This document shows, in pieces, positions 34,028 through 42,762 of a stretch of DNA of 64,000 nucleotides. The notes below the pieces were generated by a model, which saw only the letters and a program-made list of their open reading frames with translations, was not told the origin of the DNA and searched no databases. Made by a program: the position numbers and the translations under genes. Source of the DNA: Chitinophagaceae bacterium (GTDB lineage: Bacteria; Bacteroidota; Bacteroidia; Chitinophagales; Chitinophagaceae). Position 1 is the stretch's first letter; each line of letters begins with the position of its first letter. Location: positions 434,001 to 498,000 of the forward strand of contig JADJVB010000013.1 of NCBI GenBank assembly GCA_016710745.1, written 5' to 3'.

Positions 34028-35556
34028 ATTGGCAGGTCGAGTCGGTAGCCGGGGGAGCTGGTACCTATTCCTGTATTGCCATTTGTTAATACGGTTAATA
34101 CATTGCTTCGGGCATTATTGGCAGTGCCATTTCCAATTTCAAACAAACGGTTAGTATTGGTAGTATCATTATAGATGCCAATAACAAGAGAATTGGCAGA
34201 CTTTGCATTTGTAAAAAAACCCATACTGGTTGAGGAATTTCCACTAGCTACAGAACGATCTCCCATGCTGGTGGCACGGACTCCACTTGCATTTGTTTGA
34301 TATCCCATGCTGGTGGCATCAGTGCCGCTTGCAATTGTGAGAGATCCCATACTGGTTGAACGAATGCCGCTTGCAATTGTTTGATCTCCCATACTGGTTG
34401 CAGCACTGCCACTTGCAGTTGTTTGATATCCCATACTGGTTGCAGCAGTAAAGCCGCTTGCAGTTGTTTGATATCCCATACTGGTTGCAGCATTAAAGCC
34501 GCTTGCATTTGTTTGATATCCCATACTGGTGGCATCTTGTCCGCTTGCAGTTGTTTGATATCCCATACTGGTGGCACGGGCTCCACTTGCATTTGTTAGA
34601 GATCCCATACTGGTGGCATTACTGCCGCTTGCTGTTGTCCAATATCCCATACTGGTTGAACGGAATCCACTTGCAATTGTACTAACTCCCATACTGGTTG
34701 CAGATTCTCCGCTTGCAATTGTACTACCTCCCATACTGGTTGCGCCATGACCGCTTGCTATACTGGTTCCCAAACTGGTGGCATAACTGCCGCTTGATAT
34801 TGATCTAAATCCTATAGCCGTTGAATAATTTCCTTTTGCACGGGTATCGTACCCAGAGGCAAATGAGTAATTTCCAATACTATCCTTATCCCAATTAACA
34901 TCTTCAACATACCCAACCCTGAAAGCTGCTTTCTCCGGGTACCACATCATTCTTCTGCCGCTACCACTAACAGGAACATCACCAGGCATTGCAGGCACAT
35001 TGGCTGAAGCGCTGAAGAGTACGCTGCTGTCTGCCACATGAAGCATAGCCAATGGGTTTACGGTGTTTATTCCCACGTTTCCATTCTGATGTATGCGCAT
35101 ACGCTCCAGATCATTCGTGCCAAAAACTACCGGAGCATTTTGATAATTCCATACATAACCATCATCACCCACTCCAGAAAATTTTAAACCTGTATAAAAA
35201 CCAGATGAATTTGGGGGAAGACCGGGACGGGTGACCATTAAACCTGGTAATGCCGGACCGCCGCTATAGTTTGTAATATGCAACATCGCAAGAGGATCTA
35301 CCATGCCAATACCAATACCCTTTCCGGGAGGAAGTATTCGCATCACTTCTCCACCTTGGCCTGCACCTGAAAATTGATTTCCAAATCCAAACCTTAAATA
35401 AAGATTGGTAGTCGGATTGTTGATATCTCCAAAGTTCCATATAGATGTTGACCGGTTATTTACACCATCATCAAAACCCATAAATAGACCTCTGTCGCAT
35501 TCCCAAAATGGACTGGCAATGTCTAACCTTAACCCATTTCGGGTACATGGGTTAAC
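33916..35556 (-). CDS. S74 surface fibre protein, middle piece with YadA-like head repeats
   Basis: It continues from the upstream piece if one G is removed from GGGGG at 35556-35560 (then VNPCTRNGLRL). It carries fibre repeats (GNVGINTVNPLAMLHV), then about fifteen YadA/Hep_Hag-type head repeats of 14-15 residues (ATSMGYQTTASG pattern), which form left-handed beta-rolls in trimeric adhesins. The frame then drifts into PMAVLHLVIL after loss of one base near 34028. The head repeats are typical of trimeric surface adhesins. Confidence 0.8.
   Translation of the reverse strand, partial: VNPCTRNGLRLDIASPFWECDRGLFMGFDDGVNNRSTSIWNFGDINNPTTNLYLRFGFGNQFSGAGQGGEVMRILPPGKGIGIGMVDPLAMLHITNYSGGPALPGLMVTRPGLPPNSSGFYTGLKFSGVGDDGYVWNYQNAPVVFGTNDLERMRIHQNGNVGINTVNPLAMLHVADSSVLFSASANVPAMPGDVPVSGSGRRMMWYPEKAAFRVGYVEDVNWDKDSIGNYSFASGYDTRAKGNYSTAIGFRSISSGSYATSLGTSIASGHGATSMGGSTIASGESATSMGVSTIASGFRSTSMGYWTTASGSNATSMGSLTNASGARATSMGYQTTASGQDATSMGYQTNASGFNAATSMGYQTTASGFTAATSMGYQTTASGSAATSMGDQTIASGIRSTSMGSLTIASGTDATSMGYQTNASGVRATSMGDRSVASGNSSTSMGFFTNAKSANSLVIGIYNDTTNTNRLFEIGNGTANNARSNVLTVLTNGNTGIGTSSPGYRLDLPMAVLHLVILTHDPKPATTQACKEMQVLNQVFLKPPAQ
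34210..34850 (-). repeat. 42-45 bp tandem repeats encoding YadA-like head units
   Basis: About fifteen tandem units, each encoding an ATSMGxxTxASG motif. Most are 42 bases; two are 45. Neighbouring units are highly similar, so copy number may vary by slippage. Confidence 0.85.
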
Positions 35557-36307
35557 CCCCGCTGATACCGGTTCTTACATCAAGTGAATAATTAGGTAGG
35601 ATGGTACCCAAACCCAGAAAACCATTGCTGGTCAAACTCATACTCTCAAAAGCGCCAAGACCGAAAATGATATTTTTTAAGCCGCTATTAGTTTGCCCAT
35701 AATTCCAAATTACTGCATCATTTGATAAGGTGAATGGATCTTTATAGCCTAGCAATAAACCTTTATCGCAATCAATTGAATTTAGGTTACTGCTTTTTAT
35801 TCTGATGCCGTTGTTTGGGCAATTATTGATGCCGGCCTGCCCGTAATTAATATCCAGCGGATATGTTGGATTAAATTGTCCGATGCCTAATGAGGCTTCG
35901 TTTGATAAGCGCATGCGTTCAAGCCCGTTTATTCTAAATGCCAGGTCCATGTTGTCGTTAGTGCCAATATAATTTGTACCAGGGTTGGTTCCACTGTTAC
36001 CAGTAAGTTTCCAGGCTGTTTCCGAATCGGGGTTGGATAACCATTTCCAGGTTGTGCCATTGTGATAATAAAAGCCGGCACTGTCGGGTGCAGTTTGATA
36101 TACCAATAGCCCGGTTGCCGGTGTTAATATCGCGTTGCGTTCGGTTTTGTTCATCCGTGGAATCAATAAACCCTTGGTTGTGCTTTTGATATCCAGCAAC
36201 GCGCTGGGGTTAGCGGTTGAGCCGTCGGTATTAATGGCCAGCGACTGTCCTTTAGCCGTGGTTACGCAAAACGCAACGGCCATCACGCACACAATTATTT
36301 TTTTCAT
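35552..36307 (-). CDS. S74 surface fibre protein, N-terminal piece with signal peptide
   Basis: Signal peptide MKKIIVCVMAVAFCVTTAKG, then the conserved Bacteroidota opening LAINTDGSTANPSALLDIKS, GLLIPRMNKTERNAI and a GFYYHNGTTWKWL motif, followed by fibre repeats of the LGIGQFNPTYPLDI type. The frame ends at DVRTGISGG because of one extra G. The next two pieces restore a protein of about 1100 residues. The start overlaps the stop of the upstream paralogue (ATGA), so the two fibre genes are translationally linked. Confidence 0.85.
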   Translation of the reverse strand: MKKIIVCVMAVAFCVTTAKGQSLAINTDGSTANPSALLDIKSTTKGLLIPRMNKTERNAILTPATGLLVYQTAPDSAGFYYHNGTTWKWLSNPDSETAWKLTGNSGTNPGTNYIGTNDNMDLAFRINGLERMRLSNEASLGIGQFNPTYPLDINYGQAGINNCPNNGIRIKSSNLNSIDCDKGLLLGYKDPFTLSNDAVIWNYGQTNSGLKNIIFGLGAFESMSLTSNGFLGLGTILPNYSLDVRTGISGG

Positions 36308-38703
36308 TTTTTCATTTTTAAAAGTTCAATTTGTTTTTGCTGTTGATCTATTTTTTCATTGAGCGCTTTTATTCCCTCAATCAATACGGGAATCAGTTTC
36401 ACATAGTCGATCCCTTTATATCCGTCGGCATTTATCTGTTTCACCATTTCCGGAAAAACCTTTTCCACTTCCTGGGCTATTAATCCGTACTGACGGGTGT
36501 CTTCAAAATTCCATTCCGGAAAAGCCTGGCGATTCATTTCATAGGTTACCCCGTTCAGTTGCTGCAGTTTTGCAAGTGCATTTTCAACGGGCTGTATATT
36601 TTTTTTATAACGCCGGTCAGACGGTGTGATGGTACCCGTTGCGAGGATATTACCCAATACATGCAATTTCTGCGATGGGCTGCTGGTGCCAATGCCCACG
36701 TTGCCGGTTGAGATCTCCATCACCATTCCCCACCCGTTGGGTGTACCGGTTCCGTAAAATCCGATAGAATTGTCATTTTCCATGCCTACAAAACCGGTAA
36801 GTGTATTGTTGGCATTATTGTTAAACCAGATACCGGCACTGGTTGCATTGGCGCCTCCGCTGTGTATTTTCATCCGGCCATTTACTTCTAATCTGTAAGT
36901 GGGGTTATTTATACCAATGCCCAATTCTCCGGTTCCTTTTAGTTTCATTAATTCTGTTGAACTGCCTCCTCCACCATCACCCGCAAAAAAAACATGAGCA
37001 AAATTACCAAAGGGTATCTGGTAGCGAAGGTCGCCACCGGTTGTGCCAAATCCTAAAAAATTATGATCATTATTAGCCGACGACATCAATACAATTTTCC
37101 GGTTCGCCGCGGTATTTGCAAACTCAAGCGGAGCCTGAGGGTTATTGTTGTTTATACCCACAAAACCATCACCTGTTATGCGCATCAGTTCTACAGATGC
37201 GGTATTTGCATTATTACCTGAGTAAAAAACATGGTCGGCAGAACTTTTGGGTACCTGGTACCTGAGCACATCCGGGTTTACACCAAAGCCATAAAAATTA
37301 TGTTCGTTATTTGGGAAATTTCCCCACAAATTATTATGAAGTACTATTTTATTATTAGCATACGTATCGCCAAATTGCAATTCTGCATTTGGTGTAAGTG
37401 TTCTGATACCTACAAAATTGCTGGAGTTGATGGTTACAGGATTTTCCAGGGTTGAACCTAAGTAAATACTGCCACCGCCATATTTGAAGATGTTCAAATT
37501 GTCATTATCATCTGTACCAAAATAGGCCGACTCCTGTGTAACCAAATGTTTCATGATGGACAATCCGTTTTTTGCTACACCAGATGAATAATCCGTTTGT
37601 ATGTTGAGTGTGCTTGGAAAAAAAAAGTTTGGAGCCGTAATATGTCCCATAGTGATCTTGCCATCCTGTAATTCCATTGTGGCTAAATAACTACTGTAGT
37701 CCATATCGGGGCCAACACCAAAATAAATAGCTTTGTCGGGGGAGTTGCCGCTTTGCCCGTCGGCATAATTCCATAAATAACTTTTAAATGTATTGTTAAC
37801 ACCCACACCCATAAATAATCCCCTGTCTTCCTGGTTTTGATTTTCCTGATTCAGATAAGTGACCCTTACCCCGTTTTTATTGGTTGATGTGGTGGCAGGC
37901 ACAAATTGGGAACGGGAATGTATATCCAGCGCATACTTCGGATATCTTTGATAAATACCTTCGCCATATTGATTAATGCTGATAGCCGGCCGTACGGTTT
38001 GATCATAATTCGACAATCCAATATGTATTACCCCGGTCAAATTACTGCTGTGATTCCAGATAATGTTCTCAGTCATATTAAAAGGATCATTTCCAATGAC
38101 AAAGCCCTTATCCATATTGTTGTTACTGTTATAATCGTATAATTCTTTTGGAATAATACGCATGCCATTAATTGCGGTTGAAACGGTATTTTCTGTTGTA
38201 CGTATATCCAGTGAATATTCAGGGTTTTGGTTGGACATACCAATCCGCCCGCCAAGGGAAAATTGTTTTAAGCGTACCAGCTCATTGCCACCTGCAACCA
38301 GGGACACATCTTTTGCATCAGGTGTTCCCAAATAGGTGTAATTATATACACCATACGGAAAATTTGGTGGAGGGTTTGTATTGTTGTTGCCATTTAGCCC
38401 CCAATATGAACTATCACTTCTTTTATTATCTGTTATCCAGTTCCATTGGCCATTTTGGTAGTAATAGAATCCGGTACTATCAGGGCCTGTTTGAAAAATG
38501 AGTAAGCCCGTAGCCGGTGTGGTTACTGCATTTTTTTCCGTTTTGGTTAACCTGGGAATCAGTAATCCCTTGGTTGTGCTTTTGATATCCAGCATAGCGC
38601 TTGCCTGGGCCGAACTGCCATCCGTATTGATCGCCAGCGATTGGGAATAAGTATGGGTAAACAGAAAATTGCAGATAATGAAAATTGGTAATAATCTTTT
38701 CAT
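36304..38703 (-). CDS. Exported fibre protein with S74 intramolecular chaperone domain
   Basis: 799 residues, intact paralogue of the downstream broken gene. Signal peptide to about residue 20, the LAINTDGSSAQASAMLDIKS opening, GLLIPRLTKTEKNAV, then a long fibre with repeated GxxGIGxxNPxxxLxV segments. The S74 domain begins at about 690 with Ser695 and Lys700 in SDRRYK, the predicted self-cleavage pair. IAQEVEKVFPEM and a coiled coil (IDQQQKQIELLK) close the protein. It is predicted to form a trimeric fibre outside the cell. No T9SS sorting domain is visible, so the export route past the inner membrane is unclear. Confidence 0.88.
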   Translation of the reverse strand: MKRLLPIFIICNFLFTHTYSQSLAINTDGSSAQASAMLDIKSTTKGLLIPRLTKTEKNAVTTPATGLLIFQTGPDSTGFYYYQNGQWNWITDNKRSDSSYWGLNGNNNTNPPPNFPYGVYNYTYLGTPDAKDVSLVAGGNELVRLKQFSLGGRIGMSNQNPEYSLDIRTTENTVSTAINGMRIIPKELYDYNSNNNMDKGFVIGNDPFNMTENIIWNHSSNLTGVIHIGLSNYDQTVRPAISINQYGEGIYQRYPKYALDIHSRSQFVPATTSTNKNGVRVTYLNQENQNQEDRGLFMGVGVNNTFKSYLWNYADGQSGNSPDKAIYFGVGPDMDYSSYLATMELQDGKITMGHITAPNFFFPSTLNIQTDYSSGVAKNGLSIMKHLVTQESAYFGTDDNDNLNIFKYGGGSIYLGSTLENPVTINSSNFVGIRTLTPNAELQFGDTYANNKIVLHNNLWGNFPNNEHNFYGFGVNPDVLRYQVPKSSADHVFYSGNNANTASVELMRITGDGFVGINNNNPQAPLEFANTAANRKIVLMSSANNDHNFLGFGTTGGDLRYQIPFGNFAHVFFAGDGGGGSSTELMKLKGTGELGIGINNPTYRLEVNGRMKIHSGGANATSAGIWFNNNANNTLTGFVGMENDNSIGFYGTGTPNGWGMVMEISTGNVGIGTSSPSQKLHVLGNILATGTITPSDRRYKKNIQPVENALAKLQQLNGVTYEMNRQAFPEWNFEDTRQYGLIAQEVEKVFPEMVKQINADGYKGIDYVKLIPVLIEGIKALNEKIDQQQKQIELLKMKK

Positions 38704-38831
38704 TGTATTATAATTTAGCTATAATTAAAATTAAATAATTCATAAACATTGTCCGTTTTTTCCGGAGGTAATTATTCCAATCGTATTCGATCCAACGGGA
38801 GCCTTTATTGGTTGCCCGCTGCAGGCCGATT

Positions 38832-39863
38832 TTATGGATTATCTATAGCTGTATTGTTAGCCGACACCGGCGCATAATACCAGGCATTGGAAAAGGTAGT
38901 GTTATTGCTGAAAGGCCCGTCTCGTTGGGTAGGCGATGAAGCCTGCAACACCAGGTTCCAGACCTGGATTCCCGAAAAATAGTGCCTGGTAAACTGGTAG
39001 GTGATATTTTCCAGGGATCGGTTTTGGCTGGTCAGCAAAGCCCCGAATTTATCCGTTCCATTTTTTTTACTCCAGGATTGAATAACACTTTTTGAAGGTT
39101 TAATGAGGAGACTGGTTCCATTAATCTGGTAGGTTCCGTTTTCCTTTACCAATATCAGGCTGTTGTAGCTATACCGGAACGTTTTAGAAACAAAACTATA
39201 GGTTCCATTGCTGTTAAAGGTATATTGGTCTTTTGTATAACCTGCATTGCCTGTTGCAGCGGCATTTCCGTAGGCGGGATTTATACCGCCCGATTTTATC
39301 CAGGTACCCAGGATGGCAGCATTGTTAATTGATGAAGCGGGTATTTCGGCTGTAGTTTTTGGTTTAATCGTTTCCGTTTGTAATTTTTTCAGGCTGATAG
39401 ATTCTAAAAATGCGCTGGTTTCTTTTTCATAAATATCGGTGTTTGTAAGTATGATCATGTTAACCATTTTTGCAAACCCGCTGGCAGTAACCAATAAGGC
39501 GATGCCTTTATTGCCATCACTTTCAAAAGGGGAATAACCACTTTGCACTTCCCAGCCATTTGCTGTGGCGGCGGGCTGCATTTCCGGGGAGCCGGAAACA
39601 GTTACCAATTCCTTCACCAGTGTGGCCCAGGCCATGTTGAAATTTTCTTTTGGATCAGGCGTTCCGGGTGTCGACTTATACAGGGTAATTAAACAATAAG
39701 AGCCCTTCGCAGCATCTTCTTTACTAAACTGTACTGCAGCGTCGGCATTTTGTTTTTTCCATCCTTTGGGTGGTGTATACGTAGCCAGGTCGAAACTTTG
39801 TTTTTGGGCGCAGGCAGATACACTGATAAGTAGTGCCAGGCAGGATGTTACAGTCCAATTCAT
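38832..39863 (-). CDS. Exported lipoprotein of unknown function
   Basis: 343 residues. Signal peptide with lipobox VSAC and cysteine at about residue 18. The N-terminal half (TYTPPKGWKKQ; QFSKEDAAKGSYCLITLYKS) resembles domains of unknown function in Bacteroidota lipoproteins. The C-terminal half (ILGTWIKSGG, YTFNSNGTYSFVS, NGTYQINGTSLLI) looks like a lipocalin-type beta-barrel. It is the last gene of a five-gene exported-protein run on this strand, five bases after the previous stop. Confidence 0.8.
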   Translation of the reverse strand: MNWTVTSCLALLISVSACAQKQSFDLATYTPPKGWKKQNADAAVQFSKEDAAKGSYCLITLYKSTPGTPDPKENFNMAWATLVKELVTVSGSPEMQPAATANGWEVQSGYSPFESDGNKGIALLVTASGFAKMVNMIILTNTDIYEKETSAFLESISLKKLQTETIKPKTTAEIPASSINNAAILGTWIKSGGINPAYGNAAATGNAGYTKDQYTFNSNGTYSFVSKTFRYSYNSLILVKENGTYQINGTSLLIKPSKSVIQSWSKKNGTDKFGALLTSQNRSLENITYQFTRHYFSGIQVWNLVLQASSPTQRDGPFSNNTTFSNAWYYAPVSANNTAIDNP

Positions 39864-39868
39864 GGTTT

Positions 39869-41728
39869 TTAGTCTTTCGTGATTTTAATATTGCTGATAT
39901 AAAATTTATCATGCTCTCCTGAGTTGTAACTATAAAAAGACATGGCATTGAATAAATGAGCAGCAGGGATTGCTTTTTCGAATTCAGTTATTTTTACATC
40001 ATCGATAAACACCTGAAGCATTTCATTCGTTTTTTTAATGGCTATTTTAATCAGGTTGTTTTTTTTATTATTTGAAAAACCGGCAGCCACATAACCTTGT
40101 CCAATGTTGGCATAACCTGGTGGCGAGGGAAATTTTGATTCAACCGAAACTTCTCCGTCTCTGCCATCAAAACCGGGTCGAAATCCCAAATCCAGAAAGG
40201 ATTCGTCATTACCCGGAGAAGTTTCTTTAGCCAGTTTGAAATGTAGTCTTTTAGCACCCCAGGTAAAATTTTGAGCGGCTACCAAATCAAACCTTAAAGT
40301 AAAGTTTTGGGGTAATGGTTTTTTCAGATTATCCGGGGTTATTGTATTGTCTGTTATTAATACCCAGTTGCCATTTAATCCATCCAGGTTTGCAACAACA
40401 CCTCCATTGTAGCCATATTTTGTTCTCCAACTGGTTGGTTTTTTACCAATTGCCGTTGTTGAAAAATCTTCAAAGAAGTGGATGTTCTTATCCGTTGTAT
40501 TTTTTTTACTGGCTTCCGATGCTTCAATAGCTATAACTGCCTCTTTGAATGATGGAGAACGAAGTGGTTTATAGGGTTGGCCTTTTACTTTCTCGGGATC
40601 AAAGAAAAAATTATATACGTATTCAAAATTAAAATTGTTCAATATGGATTCGTGCAGGTATTTATTATACGACTCGTTGGGCATTGACATCGTCCACCTG
40701 ATCACAAGCCATTGTGGCTGGTCTGTTTTGCAAAGTGCCAATGCATTCTTTTTTACTTTTAAAACAGGGAAAGTAGCTTGCACACCTTCCTTTCCATATA
40801 TGTCTTTATTATCAAACATGTCATTACGATCTTCACCGGCATTTACAAAATCTATAAGTGTAATGCTTGTGCCGGAAAGTTTCAATTCCGCTATGTTATT
40901 CCATTTAGTTTTATATTTTTCTTTCAGCCTTGTCAGGTTTTTTTGAGCCTTAGAGAAATTTTCGGCCGATACAGGTTCTGTATTTTGCCATACCGGTAAT
41001 TGCTTTTCCGCCTGTGTGAAAAACTCACCAATTGTCACTTTTTCAAAAGGCAGTTCCTTGTCTTTAGTCATAATAACAACATAGCAGTTATTTGGTATGT
41101 AAAAATGTTTATACGCTGAAAGGTTTTTGTGATTAGTAAATCCCATTAAACCACTTGCAGCTACGTCATTCGCATTATATCCTTTTGAATTCCCAGAGAA
41201 ATCAGCTAGTATAAAATAATATTCTTCGGAACTTGAAATAAAAGATACAGGCATACTGATGGATTGCAGTCCATTAGCCTCAATGCGCCAATCATCTGAA
41301 AGGTTGTTTTGTGGAATAAATTTCCCCTGCGCATCTTTTTTCAAAAACATATATATTTTTGACTGTGCACCGTACATATGCGGCAGGGCATGCTTATGCA
41401 TATTTATGGCATTGCCCAAAAGGCTATTTGTACCGCTGAATTTTGGTATCGTATTTTGATAATAGGTCGCATCACCCAGGCATCCTTTGGGCAGATAAGA
41501 TTGTTGCATCCATTCTACAAACTTCTGGCTGTAGCCTATTTGGTTGGCGCTGTAAATTCTATCGCCAAGTTGTTTTCCTTTTGGTGCTGTAGTATGGTTT
41601 CGAATTGTCATCCAGCCAATATTGATATCGGCAATACTTTCCAGGTTAAACCCAATACGGTCTATATAAACCTGTGCCTGTGCAGTGATGCTAACGGCGG
41701 CAAATGCAAGGAGTATTATTTTTTTCAT
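39869..41728 (-). CDS. Exported protein with a C-terminal concanavalin-like domain
   Basis: 619 residues from MKKIILLAFA, which opens a signal peptide ending in TAQAQ. The first 400 residues show no family I recognise. The last 190 (HFFEDFSTTAIGKKPTSWRT; NFTLRFDLVAAQNF; MLQVFIDDVKITEFEKAIP) have the pattern of a concanavalin-A-like jelly roll, as in LamG or 3-keto-disaccharide hydrolase domains, which often bind carbohydrate. An in-frame ATG eight codons upstream is less likely because it precedes the signal peptide. It is in a tight gene run with its neighbours. Confidence 0.8.
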   Translation of the reverse strand: MKKIILLAFAAVSITAQAQVYIDRIGFNLESIADINIGWMTIRNHTTAPKGKQLGDRIYSANQIGYSQKFVEWMQQSYLPKGCLGDATYYQNTIPKFSGTNSLLGNAINMHKHALPHMYGAQSKIYMFLKKDAQGKFIPQNNLSDDWRIEANGLQSISMPVSFISSSEEYYFILADFSGNSKGYNANDVAASGLMGFTNHKNLSAYKHFYIPNNCYVVIMTKDKELPFEKVTIGEFFTQAEKQLPVWQNTEPVSAENFSKAQKNLTRLKEKYKTKWNNIAELKLSGTSITLIDFVNAGEDRNDMFDNKDIYGKEGVQATFPVLKVKKNALALCKTDQPQWLVIRWTMSMPNESYNKYLHESILNNFNFEYVYNFFFDPEKVKGQPYKPLRSPSFKEAVIAIEASEASKKNTTDKNIHFFEDFSTTAIGKKPTSWRTKYGYNGGVVANLDGLNGNWVLITDNTITPDNLKKPLPQNFTLRFDLVAAQNFTWGAKRLHFKLAKETSPGNDESFLDLGFRPGFDGRDGEVSVESKFPSPPGYANIGQGYVAAGFSNNKKNNLIKIAIKKTNEMLQVFIDDVKITEFEKAIPAAHLFNAMSFYSYNSGEHDKFYISNIKITKD

Positions 41729-41753
41729 GTCGACTGGTTTTATGAACGACAAC

Positions 41754-42737
41754 TTATTTGCCGAGCATATTTTTCAATATTGTAAAATCAACGGCCTTTT
41801 TTATGTTGGTCATGTTCTCTTCAAAAACAGGGTCTCCGGCTGAAATTTTGTATACCACTGTAAAGAACTGCGGCGATGAACCGGGTAATTTTTTATGATA
41901 GTAGTTCAGGTTGGGTTTTACAGCGATAAATGAACCCGCTGTTCCTTCTGCTACAAAGCCCGTAAATCGCTCTTCATCATTCCAGGGACAAACAGCAGGT
42001 TTGCTCAGTTCCGCTTCTGATTTATTTAATTGATCATTTATATTTTTCAGGAACTGGTTGTAAAAAGCGCTGGCGCCTTCATCTTTTATGGTTTGTTCCA
42101 TTCTCTTTTTTTGTATCAATAAATATTCCTTACGGCTCAGATAGACGAATGGCAATGTGTCGTTATAAGTAATTAGCCACTTGTATTCTTTTATTTCAGA
42201 AGGAAGACCCCGGTCTCCTTCAACTACTTCTCCCATAAACCAGGCGCCATCTTTTTTTTGAGGCCATTTTTCTAGTTTTAAATAGCCCCTGAAATCATCT
42301 GAAGGAATATTTGCAGCATATAAGGCATTTAATGAGTAGATGGCATTTGCAGCAATATTAACTGTGGTTGGTGTTGATATATCTACATAGGATTTTGACT
42401 TATCGGCGCTGTTCTCATCGCACAAATACCTGAGGAAATACATAGCGAAATAATATGGATCTGCGATGTAAGTTTGTCCCGGCAAAGGATATTTACCAAA
42501 TACGGTGCTATATAAAACCTGGCAGCCTGTGGGACTATAATTTGCTTGTATCATTTTATGAACTACACTGAGCACCGTTTTTTCCCTGGCCAGTTCCGGG
42601 GCACTTACATTGTGGATGGAGCCCTGCAGGCCGGCTTTCCATACGCCGGGCTTTTTACGCAGTAACGCTTTGCTGCAATCCTGTGAAAAGGCAGCCAATG
42701 AAAAAAATAATAGCGCAGGTAGAATTGGGTATTTCAT
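41754..42737 (-). CDS. Exported protein of unknown function
   Basis: 327 residues with a signal peptide ending in AAFSQ. Four or more cysteines (QDCSKALL, PTGCQVLY, RYLCDEN, AVCPWNDEE) may form disulfides in the periplasm. No family is recognised. It ends 25 bases before the next gene in the run and begins 25 bases after the TPR gene, which implies co-transcription. Confidence 0.78.
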   Translation of the reverse strand: MKYPILPALLFFSLAAFSQDCSKALLRKKPGVWKAGLQGSIHNVSAPELAREKTVLSVVHKMIQANYSPTGCQVLYSTVFGKYPLPGQTYIADPYYFAMYFLRYLCDENSADKSKSYVDISTPTTVNIAANAIYSLNALYAANIPSDDFRGYLKLEKWPQKKDGAWFMGEVVEGDRGLPSEIKEYKWLITYNDTLPFVYLSRKEYLLIQKKRMEQTIKDEGASAFYNQFLKNINDQLNKSEAELSKPAVCPWNDEERFTGFVAEGTAGSFIAVKPNLNYYHKKLPGSSPQFFTVVYKISAGDPVFEENMTNIKKAVDFTILKNMLGK

Positions 42738-42762
42738 TTTTCCGTTTTACTATTTTAGTCAT

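Noticed and set aside
34210..34850. Regular 42-base repeats resembling a CRISPR array
   Set aside because: The whole unit is repeated without unique spacers, and it is in frame, encoding YadA-type head motifs.
32990..38703. Prophage tail region because of S74 chaperone domains
   Set aside because: Both proteins have signal peptides and the typical Bacteroidota exported N-terminus, and no capsid, terminase, integrase or lysis genes are nearby.
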